64,000 nucleotides of DNA from DASRJW01 sp964567755 (GCA_964567755.1 CAZMNW010000015.1:62001-126000); one strand, 5' to 3'. Shown: positions 9,197-18,643, counted from the stretch's first letter. Translations and numbers: made by a program. The notes: generated by a model from the sequence alone, not told the origin.

Positions 9197-9391
9197 TCAC
9201 GCAGGAATCTGATACCACCAGCGCCAGACCTTGCGCCGCATTTCGGGGAGTGTCGCCGCCTCGAGGATGTCTCCTCGCCAGCCCTGTGGCACCGCGAGAT
9301 ACCAGCCGGAGATTTCCTGGATCGTGTACCCCAGGTAAATCTCGACGGCTTTCGCCTCCTGCATCTTCTTGAGCAGCTCGGTGGTCAACAT
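9197..9391 (-). CDS. Small conserved protein, RWWYQ family copy 2
   Basis: 64 residues from ATG 9391 (MLTTELLKKMQEAKAVEIYL), which has AGGAAGAGG 9-10 bases upstream; an ATG at 9442 would add 17 charged residues but has no such site. The N-terminal amphipathic helix is followed by YLGYTIQEISGWYLAVPQGW and the terminal KVWRWWYQIPA, shared with the protein at 8281-8469. The matched length and position of the shared signatures in both copies argues that both are genuinely translated. Function unknown; no catalytic residues or membrane segments visible. Confidence 0.65.
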   Translation of the reverse strand: MLTTELLKKMQEAKAVEIYLGYTIQEISGWYLAVPQGWRGDILEAATLPEMRRKVWRWWYQIPA

Positions 9392-9622
9392 CGCGATCAC
9401 CTCTTCCTTGCTCGAGCCCCGCTTCCGAGGCCGTGACCTCATTCATCGCACAAGGCGTACCAGGCCGGGGAGGCGCTTCCAGATCCTCGCAAGGAACTCA
9501 ATGCAAAGAGCTTAGAGGTGGTTCCAGGAACCCGGCCGGCTTCTAGGGAGCCCCAGGCGTCTTAACCTGACACGCTTCGAGGTGCCGTTTTGACATGGCC
9601 GCAAACTTTGCGCACTGGAGTT

Positions 9623-11170
9623 TCAGGGCTTGGTTTCGAGGCGGGGGAACAAGCTGGGGCCTGGGAAAACGCGCGGCCAGTCCTGCGGCGGCACCCCGAA
9701 CTCGCCAGCGAAGCGGCGCTGCGACAAATCGTCCGGGAGACCGAGTTGGCGGCGCATCTCCGCCGCTTTCGCCGGCATCGCGGGGGCAATCATGACGCTC
9801 ACGTGTCGCAGGACCTCGAGCAGGTTGCGCAGGATCGTGCCGAGGCGCGCCCGCTCCGCGGGGTTCTTCGCCAGCTCCCACGGTTTGGATTCCTCGATGT
9901 AGCGGTTGGCCGCCTGAATCGTCGACCATGCGGCAGCGAGCGCTGCATGGATGGCGAAGTTCTGCACGTGCGTGCAGTAGTCCGCCGTCGCGCGCTCGAG
10001 CATGCCGAGGAACGCTTGGTCGCGCGGGTCGTCGGTTGCTCGCGGCGGCACCGCGCCGTCGCAATAACGTTGCACCATGGCGAGCGTGCGTGCCAGCAGG
10101 TTGCCGAGATCGTTGGCGAGGTCGGCGTTGTAGCGTTCCGTGTAGGTCGTCCAAGAAAAATCACCGTCACGATCGAAGGGAACTTCGCGCAGGAAGAGGT
10201 AGCGAAACCCATCGACCCCGAAGCGTTGCACGACTTCTTGGGGCGCGATGACATTGCCGAGCGTTTTCGACATGCGTTCGCCGTTCACCGAGACGAAGCC
10301 ATGCGCCCAGACGGTGCGCGGCAACGCGATTCCGCCGCTCATCAGCATGGCGGGCCAGATGATGCAATGAAAGCGAGTGATGTCTTTGCCGATGACGTGC
10401 ATGTCGCAGGGCCAGTATTTTTCCACCAGGCCGTCGTCGTCGTCCGGGTAACCGAGCGCCGAGATGTAGTTGATGAGCGCGTCGAACCAGACGTAGACCA
10501 CGTGACCATCGTCGATCGGCAATGGAATGCCCCACTCGACACCGCTGCGCGACACCGAAATGTCTTCCAGTCCACCGTCGATGACGGCCAGCACCTCGTT
10601 GCGCCGGATCTCGGGCTGCACGAACTCGGGGTGCGCGGCGATGTGCTGGCGCAAACGGTCGCCGAAGCGTGACAGCGCGAAAAAGTAGTTGTCTTCCACC
10701 AGCCAATGCGGGGCGCGCTTGTGCAGCGGGCACAGGCCGTCGACCAGGTCCTTCTCCTGCTTGAACCCTTCGCAGGAGTCGCAGTAGTAGCCCTCGTATT
10801 TGCCCTTGTAAATGTCGCCGGCGGCGTGGATGGCGGCGAAGATCGCGACCACTGCCCGGCGGTGGCGATCTTCCGTGGTGCGCACGAAGTCGTCGAAAGA
10901 GATGTCGAGGAGCTCCCAGACGTCGCGGAATCGTCGTTCCATGCGGTCGCAGTATGCGAGCGGCGACAGCCCTTCGGCGGCAGCGGCGCGCGCCACGTTG
11001 ACGCTGTGCTCGTCGTTGCCCATGAGGAAGCGCACGTCTTCACCCATGAGTCGCCGCGAGCGCGCGATGAAATCGGCAGTGATCTTCTCGTAGGCCGTGC
11101 CGATGTGAGGATTGGCGTTGACGTAGTCGATCGCCGTCGTCAGGTAGAACTTGCTTCCGGTGCTGGACAT
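9623..11170 (-). CDS. metG: Methionyl-tRNA synthetase
   Basis: Class I aminoacyl-tRNA synthetase charging tRNA-Met. The 515 residues include the HIGH-type motif PHIGTAYEKITAD (about residues 21-33), the connective peptide with a zinc knuckle (CDSCEGF ... GLCPLH), the Met pocket region VYVWFDALINYISALGYP, the GKDITRFHCIIWPAMLM segment and a KMSKS variant, RMSKTLGN. The all-helical anticodon domain follows. There is no C-terminal EMAP/Trbp111-like dimerisation domain, so this is a short monomer-type enzyme. ATG 11170 is nine bases after the holB stop, so the two genes are probably cotranscribed. Confidence 0.96.
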   Translation of the reverse strand: MSSTGSKFYLTTAIDYVNANPHIGTAYEKITADFIARSRRLMGEDVRFLMGNDEHSVNVARAAAAEGLSPLAYCDRMERRFRDVWELLDISFDDFVRTTEDRHRRAVVAIFAAIHAAGDIYKGKYEGYYCDSCEGFKQEKDLVDGLCPLHKRAPHWLVEDNYFFALSRFGDRLRQHIAAHPEFVQPEIRRNEVLAVIDGGLEDISVSRSGVEWGIPLPIDDGHVVYVWFDALINYISALGYPDDDDGLVEKYWPCDMHVIGKDITRFHCIIWPAMLMSGGIALPRTVWAHGFVSVNGERMSKTLGNVIAPQEVVQRFGVDGFRYLFLREVPFDRDGDFSWTTYTERYNADLANDLGNLLARTLAMVQRYCDGAVPPRATDDPRDQAFLGMLERATADYCTHVQNFAIHAALAAAWSTIQAANRYIEESKPWELAKNPAERARLGTILRNLLEVLRHVSVMIAPAMPAKAAEMRRQLGLPDDLSQRRFAGEFGVPPQDWPRVFPGPSLFPRLETKP

Positions 11171-11179
11171 CCGTGTCTC

Positions 11180-12505
11180 CTAGACGCGCGCGGATTGCGT
11201 GCGCGTCATGTGGCTCTCGCGCGCCAAGCCGAGGAAGAGCGCGCCCAAAGTGAGCTCGCTGTGGGCATAGCCTGCCATCTGCCGCTCGGCGACCTGCGTC
11301 TGCTGCACGATGCGACGCAGAGCCGGCGCGTCGAAGGCCTGCACCAGCGTCCCCAAGTCGCCGGCGCGGTCCTCGTGCACGAGGCGCGGCCGCGCCGGCA
11401 CAGCAGCTGTTTCCGCCGCGCATGGAGCGGGCGTTGTCCTTGCGGCCGCGGGCGGTGGCTTCACCGCGGCTGCCCGGCCGTGGGACCGCCCGCCAGGTCC
11501 CGGTTGCGCGCTGGCCTCGGCAGCTCCTTCGCCAAGCAGCAGCGTGTCGCGAGCGATGGACGCGAGCAGCTGCAGCAGCAACGGGAACTTGTACCTGTCG
11601 CCCGCATAGCCGCGGGCCGAGGCGTGCGCGTGCTGCAGCAGTTCGAAGGCGTCGCCCTTCGCGGCGGCGAGCAGGATGGCGAAGGCGCGGTCGCGCAACT
11701 CGCGCAGCACGCCGGAGAGTGTGCGGTCGGCGGCGAGCATGCTTCCCTGCGACAGATATGCCGCGTTGCGCGCGTCCACTGCCTCCACCCCGTGCAAGAT
11801 CTCGAGACGCGGCACCATCCACTCGGGCGCGAGAGGCGTGAAGGTGACGCGCTGGCAGCGCGAACGGATCGTCGGCAGCAGTCGTTCCGAGACGCTGCTC
11901 GTCAGCACCAACAGGCAATCCGCTGGCGGCTCCTCGAGCGTCTTCAGCAACAGGTTGCCGATGCCGGGCGCCATCTGCTCGGCCTCGGAGACGATGACGA
12001 CCTTGGTGCGCGCTTCCACGGGCCGCCGGTGCACGGCGGGAAGCACGATGTCGCGCAACACGTCGGCATGGATGCCGAGCGGCCGGTCGAACACCGGCTT
12101 GAAGTAGGGATCGCGCGCCTTGGCCGCGAGAACTTCGGGGATCGATTTGAAATCGTGCTGTCGCCATTCCGCCGGCAGCTTGAAATCGGGCTTGGTGGAT
12201 TCGTTCCAGAAACCGGTGGGGACGGGGAAGATCAGGTGTAGATCCGGATGCTGCAGGCGATGGAAGCGCGAGCAGGACGAACAAGCGTCGCCGTTCGCCG
12301 CCACCGGTTGCGGCTGGAAGATGCCGCGCGCTTCGCAGCCACCGTCGCGCTCGCAGTTGAGCAACCGGCCGATTTCGACGGCGAGCGCTTCCTTGCCGAC
12401 GCCGGCGGGGCCGTCGAATAGGAACGAGCCCGCGAGCTTGTGCTTCAGGAACACTTCCTGGAGGATCGCCCGCACTCGTGGCTGTCCGAAATCTCCGAGT
12501 TGCAT
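11180..12505 (-). CDS. holB: DNA polymerase III delta' subunit (clamp loader)
   Basis: AAA+ clamp-loader subunit that helps load the sliding clamp during replication. ATG 12505 has GGGAG upstream. The 441 residues show a P-loop-like FDGPAGVGKEALAVEIG (30-46), a four-Cys zinc module (C51, C57, C75, C78, the last two as CSSC), KVVIVSEAEQM (Walker B region), LLKTLEEPPADCLLVLTSS (sensor I) and SRCQRVTF. It is longer than typical HolB proteins (about 330 residues) because of an Ala/Pro-rich linker followed by an extra C-terminal helical segment. A gamma/tau DnaX assignment is less likely given the short, non-canonical P-loop domain and the position before metG. Confidence 0.85.
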   Translation of the reverse strand: MQLGDFGQPRVRAILQEVFLKHKLAGSFLFDGPAGVGKEALAVEIGRLLNCERDGGCEARGIFQPQPVAANGDACSSCSRFHRLQHPDLHLIFPVPTGFWNESTKPDFKLPAEWRQHDFKSIPEVLAAKARDPYFKPVFDRPLGIHADVLRDIVLPAVHRRPVEARTKVVIVSEAEQMAPGIGNLLLKTLEEPPADCLLVLTSSVSERLLPTIRSRCQRVTFTPLAPEWMVPRLEILHGVEAVDARNAAYLSQGSMLAADRTLSGVLRELRDRAFAILLAAAKGDAFELLQHAHASARGYAGDRYKFPLLLQLLASIARDTLLLGEGAAEASAQPGPGGRSHGRAAAVKPPPAAARTTPAPCAAETAAVPARPRLVHEDRAGDLGTLVQAFDAPALRRIVQQTQVAERQMAGYAHSELTLGALFLGLARESHMTRTQSARV

Positions 12506-12691
12506 GGCGCGCTCCCGTTTCCGCCTGAACCCTTACCCGCCACGCCCATCCTGTCGTGGTGACGAAGGCACTAGGATACGGGGGTCCGCCCGACGCGACA
12601 AGGGCTGGCGCTGGGAACGGCAACAGTGCCATCCGTTCGGCTGCTTGCAAGATCTCGCGTGCATACGCGCGGGGCTGGCGAAGGACCTTTT

Positions 12692-13960
12692 TTAGCGGCT
12701 GAGCCACATCATGGGGTCGATGGCAGCGGCCTTGTCGCGAATCTCGAAGTGCAGCTTGGAACCCTCGAGAGAACCGGTTTCGCCGACGCGGGCGATGACT
12801 TGACCCGCCTCGACTTCCTGCTTCTCGCTGACCAGCGCCTCGGAGAGGTGCGCGTAGACGGTGTAGAAACCCGCGCCGTGGCTGACGATGATCGTCCGGC
12901 CGTAGCCCTCTCGCCACTGCGCGTATTCGACGCGACCGCGCGCGACACAGTGCACCGGTTCGCCTTCGCGCGCGGCGATGTCGATGCCGCTGTTGAATGT
13001 CTCCGTGTGGTGTGTTGGGTGCACGCGGCGCCCGAAGCGCGTCATCACTTGTCCCACCACGGGCCAGGGCATGCGGCCGCGCAGGTCGCGGAAGCCGAGG
13101 TCGGGGAACTCCCGCAGCTGGCCGGTACTGCGCAGCGACTCGCGACGTTTTTCGAGTATTGCGATCAGCTCCTGCATCTGCTTCTCGGCTGCGGCAAGAT
13201 CGCGCAGCGACTTCTGATGTTCGCCGCGCTGCTGGCGCACGCGTTTGAGCGCATTCGTTCGCACCTTGCGGCCGTCGTCGAGGCGGTGCTTTTCCGCCTC
13301 GGCCTCCTGCGCGGTCGAAGCGACCTCCGACAGGTACTCGGTGAGTTGAGCACCGGTGCGCGCGAGGTAGACCTCCTGTTGCCGGATCTCGAGCAACAGG
13401 CGTTCGTTGTTGCGCGCCAGCATTTCCAGGTACTTGTATTGCGTCAGTGCGTCTTGCAGATTGCTGGTGCGCAGCAGCACCTCGGCGGTGTTCTCGGTGC
13501 CGCGGACGTACATGGCACGCAGGGTGCGTGACAGACGGTCCTTGCGTTCCGCCAGTAACTCCTCGGCGCGGGAGTGCTCGGCCCGGATGCCCTCGAGCTG
13601 TGCTTCGAGCCCCTGCCGCTTCTTGCCCAGTTGGCGCAGCAGGTCGGCGCTGAGAGCGACCTCCTTGTCGAGGATCTTGAGTTGCGCGAGCGTGCCTTTC
13701 TCTTCCTTTCCGAGCTGTTGGTCGCTTTTGCGCAGATCCCGGATCTGCTGACGTAACTCCTGCAGGTGCTGTTCCTGCGACTCGATCTGCTCGTCATAGG
13801 CCGCCAGCGAATCGCGTGCGTTGCCGCCGCCAGCACGCCCGCCTTGGGCGCTCCCCGACACCGGCAGCACCAGCGCCAGGCCAAGCCCGAGGAGGAGAAT
13901 GCGGGTGCAAACCGCCATGGTCCTGAAACCGGCTTTCGTCTCGAGGCTCTTGGTGCGCAT
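12692..13960 (-). CDS. envC: Murein hydrolase activator EnvC-like (coiled coil + LytM/M23 domain)
   Basis: 422 residues beginning at ATG 13960, which shares one base with the ftsX stop (TGATG). A signal peptide is followed by a long coiled coil (about 50-290, rich in Glu/Lys/Gln heptads) and a C-terminal M23 fold (about 300-420). Metal-ligand positions of active LytM enzymes are changed: the usual H-x3-D site reads NSGIDIAA and the usual HLH reads KLHFEIRD, although YAHL is kept. That is the pattern of EnvC, which activates amidases at the septum under FtsEX control instead of cutting peptidoglycan itself. Gene order ftsE-ftsX-envC supports this role. Confidence 0.88.
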   Translation of the reverse strand: MRTKSLETKAGFRTMAVCTRILLLGLGLALVLPVSGSAQGGRAGGGNARDSLAAYDEQIESQEQHLQELRQQIRDLRKSDQQLGKEEKGTLAQLKILDKEVALSADLLRQLGKKRQGLEAQLEGIRAEHSRAEELLAERKDRLSRTLRAMYVRGTENTAEVLLRTSNLQDALTQYKYLEMLARNNERLLLEIRQQEVYLARTGAQLTEYLSEVASTAQEAEAEKHRLDDGRKVRTNALKRVRQQRGEHQKSLRDLAAAEKQMQELIAILEKRRESLRSTGQLREFPDLGFRDLRGRMPWPVVGQVMTRFGRRVHPTHHTETFNSGIDIAAREGEPVHCVARGRVEYAQWREGYGRTIIVSHGAGFYTVYAHLSEALVSEKQEVEAGQVIARVGETGSLEGSKLHFEIRDKAAAIDPMMWLSR

Positions 13961-14832
13961 CAAATGCGCAGGAATCGGCGCAGCGACGTCAGGCTACCGA
14001 AGGCGCTGACGATGGCGCAGAGCGCGACGAAACCGGCGATTTGCGCCGCGTCGTAGAACACCAGAGGTCCGACGAAGCGCGTCGCGTAGCGATGCACGCC
14101 CCATAACACGGTCATCGCCAACCCGGCCGCTGCGGCACCCTGCAATGCACCCTCGACCACGAAAGGCGTGCGGATGAACCAATCGGTGGCGCCGACCAGG
14201 CGCATCACCTCGATGCTGCGTTCCCGCGCCAAGACCGTGAGCCGCACCGTGTTCGAGACCACGAACAGAGCCGACACGACGACGAGCCCGCCGAGCACGA
14301 GATCGAGCACGAGGAAGGCGCTGACATAGCGCTCGAGCCTTTCGACCCACTGGTCGCCGTAACGGACTTCCTCGACGCCAGGCATTTCACGCAGCCACGC
14401 CGCCACCACCCCGAGCCGCTCGGACGACTGCGCCTCCTCCTGCATGCGGATGTGCAGCGACGCCGGCATCGGATTCTCGTCGAGCACGTCCAGGAGGTCG
14501 CTGTCTTCGCCGAGCTGTGTGCGGAACTCAGCCAGCGCGTCAGTCTTGGACACATAGGAGACGTTGGCGATCCCGTGATGTGCGAGCAGCCGCTGCTGCA
14601 TGTCCTGGACCTCGCCGGCAGCGAGACCTTCCTCGAGGAAGGCGACGATCTCGATCTCGTTCTGGAACGTGCGTGCAACGCCGTGCAGGTTGATCGTGAT
14701 CAAGGTGAAGAGCGCGAGCATCGTCAGCGCTACGCTCATGATGAGCGTGGACACCAGGCTCACGGCCTTGAGACGTTGGAACGAACGCACGAGCTCGCGA
14801 AACTGGTAGCGCACTTGGCTGTCGGTGAACAT
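13960..14832 (-). CDS. ftsX: Cell division permease FtsX
   Basis: 290-residue membrane protein that pairs with FtsE to form an ABC-transporter-like complex transmitting ATP hydrolysis to periplasmic murein hydrolase activators. It has the typical plan: one N-terminal transmembrane helix (SLVSTLIMSVALTMLALFTL, about 25-47), a periplasmic domain with the family motif VEEVRYGDQW, then three helices at the C-terminus (around 168-192, 215-245 and 262-283). ATG 14832 is preceded by GGGGGAG. It follows ftsE after 72 bases and overlaps envC by one base. Confidence 0.93.
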   Translation of the reverse strand: MFTDSQVRYQFRELVRSFQRLKAVSLVSTLIMSVALTMLALFTLITINLHGVARTFQNEIEIVAFLEEGLAAGEVQDMQQRLLAHHGIANVSYVSKTDALAEFRTQLGEDSDLLDVLDENPMPASLHIRMQEEAQSSERLGVVAAWLREMPGVEEVRYGDQWVERLERYVSAFLVLDLVLGGLVVVSALFVVSNTVRLTVLARERSIEVMRLVGATDWFIRTPFVVEGALQGAAAAGLAMTVLWGVHRYATRFVGPLVFYDAAQIAGFVALCAIVSAFGSLTSLRRFLRI

Positions 14833-14904
14833 CGTGACTCCCCCCTCTCCTGCGTCCAGGGTTGCAGCTTCTGCGGCAGTGGCCCGAGGGCGCTGCGCGC
14901 CAAG

Positions 14905-15705
14905 TCATTCGCCGACTTCCGGCGGCGGCACCTGCAATGGCTCCTCGCGCCAGGCCTCGAGCTCCCGCGCGCCGGGGCTCCAGCGGTCGAAGGCGTCCTC
15001 GTCCTGCACGATCTCGCCGTGCTCGATGTGCACGATGCGCTGGCGGTACTGGCGCACCAGGTCATGATCGTGCGTGGCCATGATGACTGCGGTACCGGCG
15101 ATGTTGACACGGAAGAGCAGCTTGAGGATCTCTCGCGCCACGACCGGGTCGAGGTTGCCGGTGGGCTCGTCGGCAAGGAGCACGTACGGGGAATTGACCA
15201 GAGCGCGCGCGATGGCGACGCGCTGCTGCTCGCCGCCGGAAAGCTCGTGCGGAAAATTGTTGCGCTTCTGGTACAAGCCGACGCGCCCGAGCAGATCCAG
15301 CACCGTCTTGCGAATGTAGTTGCGGTTGACGCCGATCACATACAGCGGGAAGGCGACGTTCTCGAAGATGTTGCGGTCCTCGAGAAGCTTGAAGTTCTGG
15401 AAAATGAGCCCGACCTTGCGTCGCAAGTGTGGGATGCGATTGCGACGCATCCGCGAGCTCACGAACCCGGAAACGGTGACCTGACCCTCGCTGGGGAATT
15501 CCTCCATGTAGACGAGGCGCAGCAGGGTGGATTTCCCCGCACCGCTCGGTCCGACGATGAAAACGAAACCGCCGTTCTCGACGTGCAACGTGATATCCGT
15601 GAGCGCCAATCGCTTGCCGTAGCGCTTGGTCACGTGGTACAGGCTGACGATGGGGTGGCGCTCGGGGACGGCGCGGTTTTCCACGGGCGGCGTGGTGTTC
15701 GTCAT
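14905..15705 (-). CDS. ftsE: Cell division ATP-binding protein FtsE
   Basis: ABC-type ATPase partner of FtsX. ATG 15705 (MTNTTPPVEN) is chosen over a GTG at 15735 because GGGGAGGA lies 7-8 bases upstream; the product is 266 residues. Walker A (GPSGAGKSTLLRL), Q-loop (LIFQNFKLL), signature (LSGGEQQRVAIARAL), Walker B (YVLLADEPTGNLD) and switch His (MATHDHDLV) are all intact. An N-terminal extension of about 20 residues and a C-terminal tail of about 35 residues are longer than in E. coli FtsE (222 residues). It heads the ftsE-ftsX-envC operon. Confidence 0.95.
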   Translation of the reverse strand: MTNTTPPVENRAVPERHPIVSLYHVTKRYGKRLALTDITLHVENGGFVFIVGPSGAGKSTLLRLVYMEEFPSEGQVTVSGFVSSRMRRNRIPHLRRKVGLIFQNFKLLEDRNIFENVAFPLYVIGVNRNYIRKTVLDLLGRVGLYQKRNNFPHELSGGEQQRVAIARALVNSPYVLLADEPTGNLDPVVAREILKLLFRVNIAGTAVIMATHDHDLVRQYRQRIVHIEHGEIVQDEDAFDRWSPGARELEAWREEPLQVPPPEVGE

Positions 15706-15956
15706 GATTGTCGTCCTCCCCCTCACCGCGTCCACACCGCATCACATTCGCCATGGCGCTCGCATGGTGAACGACGAAGTTGACCACAGCCCAGCAGGAC
15801 TGTCCAGGGGAAGGGGGTGACGCCTGGAAGGCGGCGCATTGCGGGTGTTATCGTCGCGACTCGCGCCACGAAGAAAGGCCGGCAAATGACGCGCCACGCA
15901 TGCATCCCCGGCGACATCGCGCGCGCGGCGTTGCGCCGTGCAGGTGGAGGCGGCGC

Positions 15957-16604
15957 ATGATCCTCCCGGTCGACGCGCACCCGCGTCTGGCACTCGCAGC
16001 GTTCCACACCGCATGGCCCACCGCACTGGCGACGATCGAGTCCCTCCCGTGGCTGACAAAGCTCCTGGTGTTGGAGGCGCCAACACCGGTCCAGCGCCGA
16101 GAGGAACTTCGCGCCGGCATCCGCGACATGTTGCGACAGGGTGGCTACAAGCCGACGGGTCGCGGCAAGCCGGCAGCGGAGTACTTGCTCGCCGCCGCCG
16201 CCGCAGGGGACGGGCTGCGTAGTATCAACGCGGCCGTGGATGTCGCCAACGCCGTGTCTTTGCACAGCGGATTCCCCGTGAGCGTGGTGGATCTGGACCG
16301 TCTTGTCATGCCCGCGCACGTCGGCATCGCGGGCGCAGGACTGCACTATGTTTTCAACGAAGCGGGCCAGGAGATCGATGTCGAGGGGCTGCTTTGCCTG
16401 CACGATGCGCATGGCCCGTGCGCCAACGCGGTCAAGGACGCGCAGCGCACGAAAACCGCTCCGACGACCACATGCACGTTGAGTCTGGTCTGGGGCGCGG
16501 AAGAAGTACGCCTCGATCTCGAACGAGCCACCGCATGGTATCGAGAGCTGTCCACGCGTCTCGGTGCGGTGACCACCACGGTCACGGTGGCGCGCCGTGG
16601 CTGA
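15957..16604 (+). CDS. B3/4 domain protein (tRNA-synthetase PheT-like editing domain)
   Basis: 215 residues from ATG 15957, preceded by GGAGG at good spacing. The sequence resembles stand-alone B3/B4 proteins, named after the editing module of the phenylalanyl-tRNA synthetase beta chain: LRSINAAVDVANAVSLHSGF is the family's conserved helix, followed by VVDLDRL, the E-x-D strand QEIDVEGLL and KDAQRTKTAPTTT near the end. Stand-alone members are proposed to trans-edit mischarged tRNA or bind nucleic acid, but evidence is limited. It is convergent with the S4-domain gene, with 15 bases between stops. Confidence 0.8.
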   Translation: MILPVDAHPRLALAAFHTAWPTALATIESLPWLTKLLVLEAPTPVQRREELRAGIRDMLRQGGYKPTGRGKPAAEYLLAAAAAGDGLRSINAAVDVANAVSLHSGFPVSVVDLDRLVMPAHVGIAGAGLHYVFNEAGQEIDVEGLLCLHDAHGPCANAVKDAQRTKTAPTTTCTLSLVWGAEEVRLDLERATAWYRELSTRLGAVTTTVTVARRG

Positions 16605-16619
16605 GTCGGGACAGCGCAG

Positions 16620-16967
16620 TCAATCCTCGTCACGGCCGTGAGAGTCGGGATGCTGCACCCGGTCCTCCCCCGCGCGATCTTCGCTGTCTCCGAACACACG
16701 CGCGATCCGGTCCGCCGGCCGATCGATGAGTATCTCGATCAATTCCGCCGCGGTGCCACGCGACACGTTGCCGTGCGGCAACGCGCGCACGCGGATTTCC
16801 AGGTCTCGGTGTGGCAACTGCAAGCGCAGGTGATCGCCCGGATGCACTTCCTGGCTTGGCTTGGCGGGCTTGGCGTTGCACCAGACCGCGCCAGCGTCGC
16901 AGAGCTGCTTTGCCAACTGACGTTGGCGCACGAGGTGCACTTTTTTGAGAAAGAGATCGAGTCGCAT
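16620..16967 (-). CDS. S4-domain RNA-binding protein (Hsp15/RqcP-like)
   Basis: 115 residues starting at ATG 16967. The N-terminal MRLDLFLKKVHLVRQRQLAK and CDAGAVWCNAKPAKPSQEVH are a canonical S4 RNA-binding domain, and PGDHLRL completes it. Single-domain S4 proteins of this size belong to the Hsp15/RqcP group, which binds stalled 50S subunits and helps with nascent-chain release or C-terminal tailing. The C-terminal 35 residues are charged and probably disordered. It follows a propeller lipoprotein gene by nine bases, so the two are likely cotranscribed, an unusual pairing. Confidence 0.85.
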   Translation of the reverse strand: MRLDLFLKKVHLVRQRQLAKQLCDAGAVWCNAKPAKPSQEVHPGDHLRLQLPHRDLEIRVRALPHGNVSRGTAAELIEILIDRPADRIARVFGDSEDRAGEDRVQHPDSHGRDED

Positions 16968-16976
16968 CCGGCAACG

Positions 16977-18332
16977 TCAGGGTTCGACGACACGCACATG
17001 AGCCTCGCCGCGGACGCGCTCCCCGGAAAACGTCGTTCCTTCGAGGATCAGCACGGCCGGGCCAGGGATGACATCCATCGCCTCCGGGCGGAACGACAGC
17101 ACCAAGTCCAACGTGCCATCGCCATTGAGATCGTTGTAGGTCGCGAGCGTGCCTTTGCGCGAGATCACGGCAAGGGCACCTGCGAACGACACCGATCCAG
17201 CGTCGATCAAGCTCGGCGCCAGAAGCGGCGACGACAACACCGCGACCGAGATCGGGAGTGCAGACTGCCAGAGGATGTCGTCCGGCGCCCCCGGCTGCAC
17301 GTCGATGGCCACTCGCGCAATTGCCGGACGTGCGACGAGAGTCGCGGCGACTTCCGGACCCATGAAGTGACCCCATGCGGCCAGCGACGGGGCGCCACCC
17401 GGAAGCGTCATGAGGCCGCTTCCCGAAGAGTGGAGACTCGTGAGCAGGATTCCACCGGGCGCGTTGGCGACGTCGCGGGTTGTGAATTGGTAGATCCGCC
17501 CCGTTTCCCCCGTGCGAACGGCGACGAACAAAGCGGCGCCGGTGTCGCCGAAGGGAATGGGTGTTTCCGGGAAAGCGTGTGCACCCGACACGCCCGACCA
17601 ACCAGTGACTCGACTCACGTGTCCGGTGGCGGAGATGGCGCGCACGTCGCCGCAGGCAGGAAACGCGACGAGCAACTGGCCGGCGTGCGGCCCGAAGCCT
17701 TGGGCGGCAACGCTCGGGTCGCGGCCGCCGGCCCCGACATCGCCGATACGGAGAAGTGCGCCGCCAGAATCCAACCGATAGATGTTGCCACCGCTCGCCA
17801 AGACGAGGGGTGCAAAGGCGAAGTCTCCGACGGTGTCGAAGCAAAGACCGGTGACCTCTCCATCCGCGGCAGGGATCGATGCGAGGTGCGTGGCGGTGCG
17901 TGCCTCGAGCTGCACGCGCCAGATCTCGGTCCCCGTGCTCACCAAGGGCTCACCTTCCCGGAAGCCAGGATGCTGCCCAGGTGAGAGCGCGAGCATGCAC
18001 GTTTCTTCTGGCCTCGCCGCGAGATCGATGCCAAGGCGAAGGACGTGGCCATCGCGGCTGATCTCGACCAGCTTGTCGGGGCCTTCCCCGACCGTGGTCG
18101 CGAGCAGCCGGTCGGGCAACGCCGCCAGCGCGCCGACGCGCAGTCCGGTAACGAAGAGGCGTGGATGAGCTTTGTAGTGAATCGTGGGGGAGGCCTTGCC
18201 GGCCAGTGGGGGGGTGTGCGGGTCCAGAGTGGAGAACGGTTCGAAGCAGCCACAAACGGCCAAAACGGCCAGACAGGCCGGAATCCAACCCCAAGAAACT
18301 CGTACAGACGTAACCCGTCGTACCTGGGACAA
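16977..18332 (-). CDS. Lipoprotein with beta-propeller-like repeats
   Basis: 451 residues. The start is a TTG at 18332 with a strong GGAGAGGGA site upstream; no ATG fits. The signal segment ends in LAVLAVCGC, a lipobox at about residue 29. The body consists of repeated beta-rich units (for example PLVLASGGNIYRLDSGGALL, GQLLVAFPACGDVRAISATG) resembling a seven-bladed propeller of the SMP-30/NHL kind. Near the C-terminus NDLNGDGTLDLVLSF is a calcium-binding FG-GAP/dockerin-like loop. Probably an envelope-anchored binding protein; ligand unknown. Confidence 0.75.
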   Translation of the reverse strand: MSQVRRVTSVRVSWGWIPACLAVLAVCGCFEPFSTLDPHTPPLAGKASPTIHYKAHPRLFVTGLRVGALAALPDRLLATTVGEGPDKLVEISRDGHVLRLGIDLAARPEETCMLALSPGQHPGFREGEPLVSTGTEIWRVQLEARTATHLASIPAADGEVTGLCFDTVGDFAFAPLVLASGGNIYRLDSGGALLRIGDVGAGGRDPSVAAQGFGPHAGQLLVAFPACGDVRAISATGHVSRVTGWSGVSGAHAFPETPIPFGDTGAALFVAVRTGETGRIYQFTTRDVANAPGGILLTSLHSSGSGLMTLPGGAPSLAAWGHFMGPEVAATLVARPAIARVAIDVQPGAPDDILWQSALPISVAVLSSPLLAPSLIDAGSVSFAGALAVISRKGTLATYNDLNGDGTLDLVLSFRPEAMDVIPGPAVLILEGTTFSGERVRGEAHVRVVEP

Positions 18333-18643
18333 CGCTCGTCCCTCTCCGGCATGACCCTGGTTCGAATGCGGCCCTGGGCTATGCCCAAAGCCGCGGCGCT
18401 ATCCTCTAGTGAAGCGGATCGATTCTAGCAGAACGATCCACCGGCCGGCAAAACTCGCGGGGGCGACCGAAGCGACGCAGCACACCTCCTCGCGCCGAAT
18501 CGACCAAACCGCTCATTTTTGCGCCCGTGGCAACCTAGTCTGGGTTTCCATCAGCTCGCAGGCTAGCCACGGTCACGCAGTGACTTGCAGGCGCCGCCGG
18601 AGCGGGGCACCATCGCGCCAGCCATGTGGCGGGAGGTCGCGGA

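Noticed and set aside
10706..12241. 511-codon open frame on the plus strand
   Set aside because: Mirror of metG and holB coding; no signal, domain or ribosome site.
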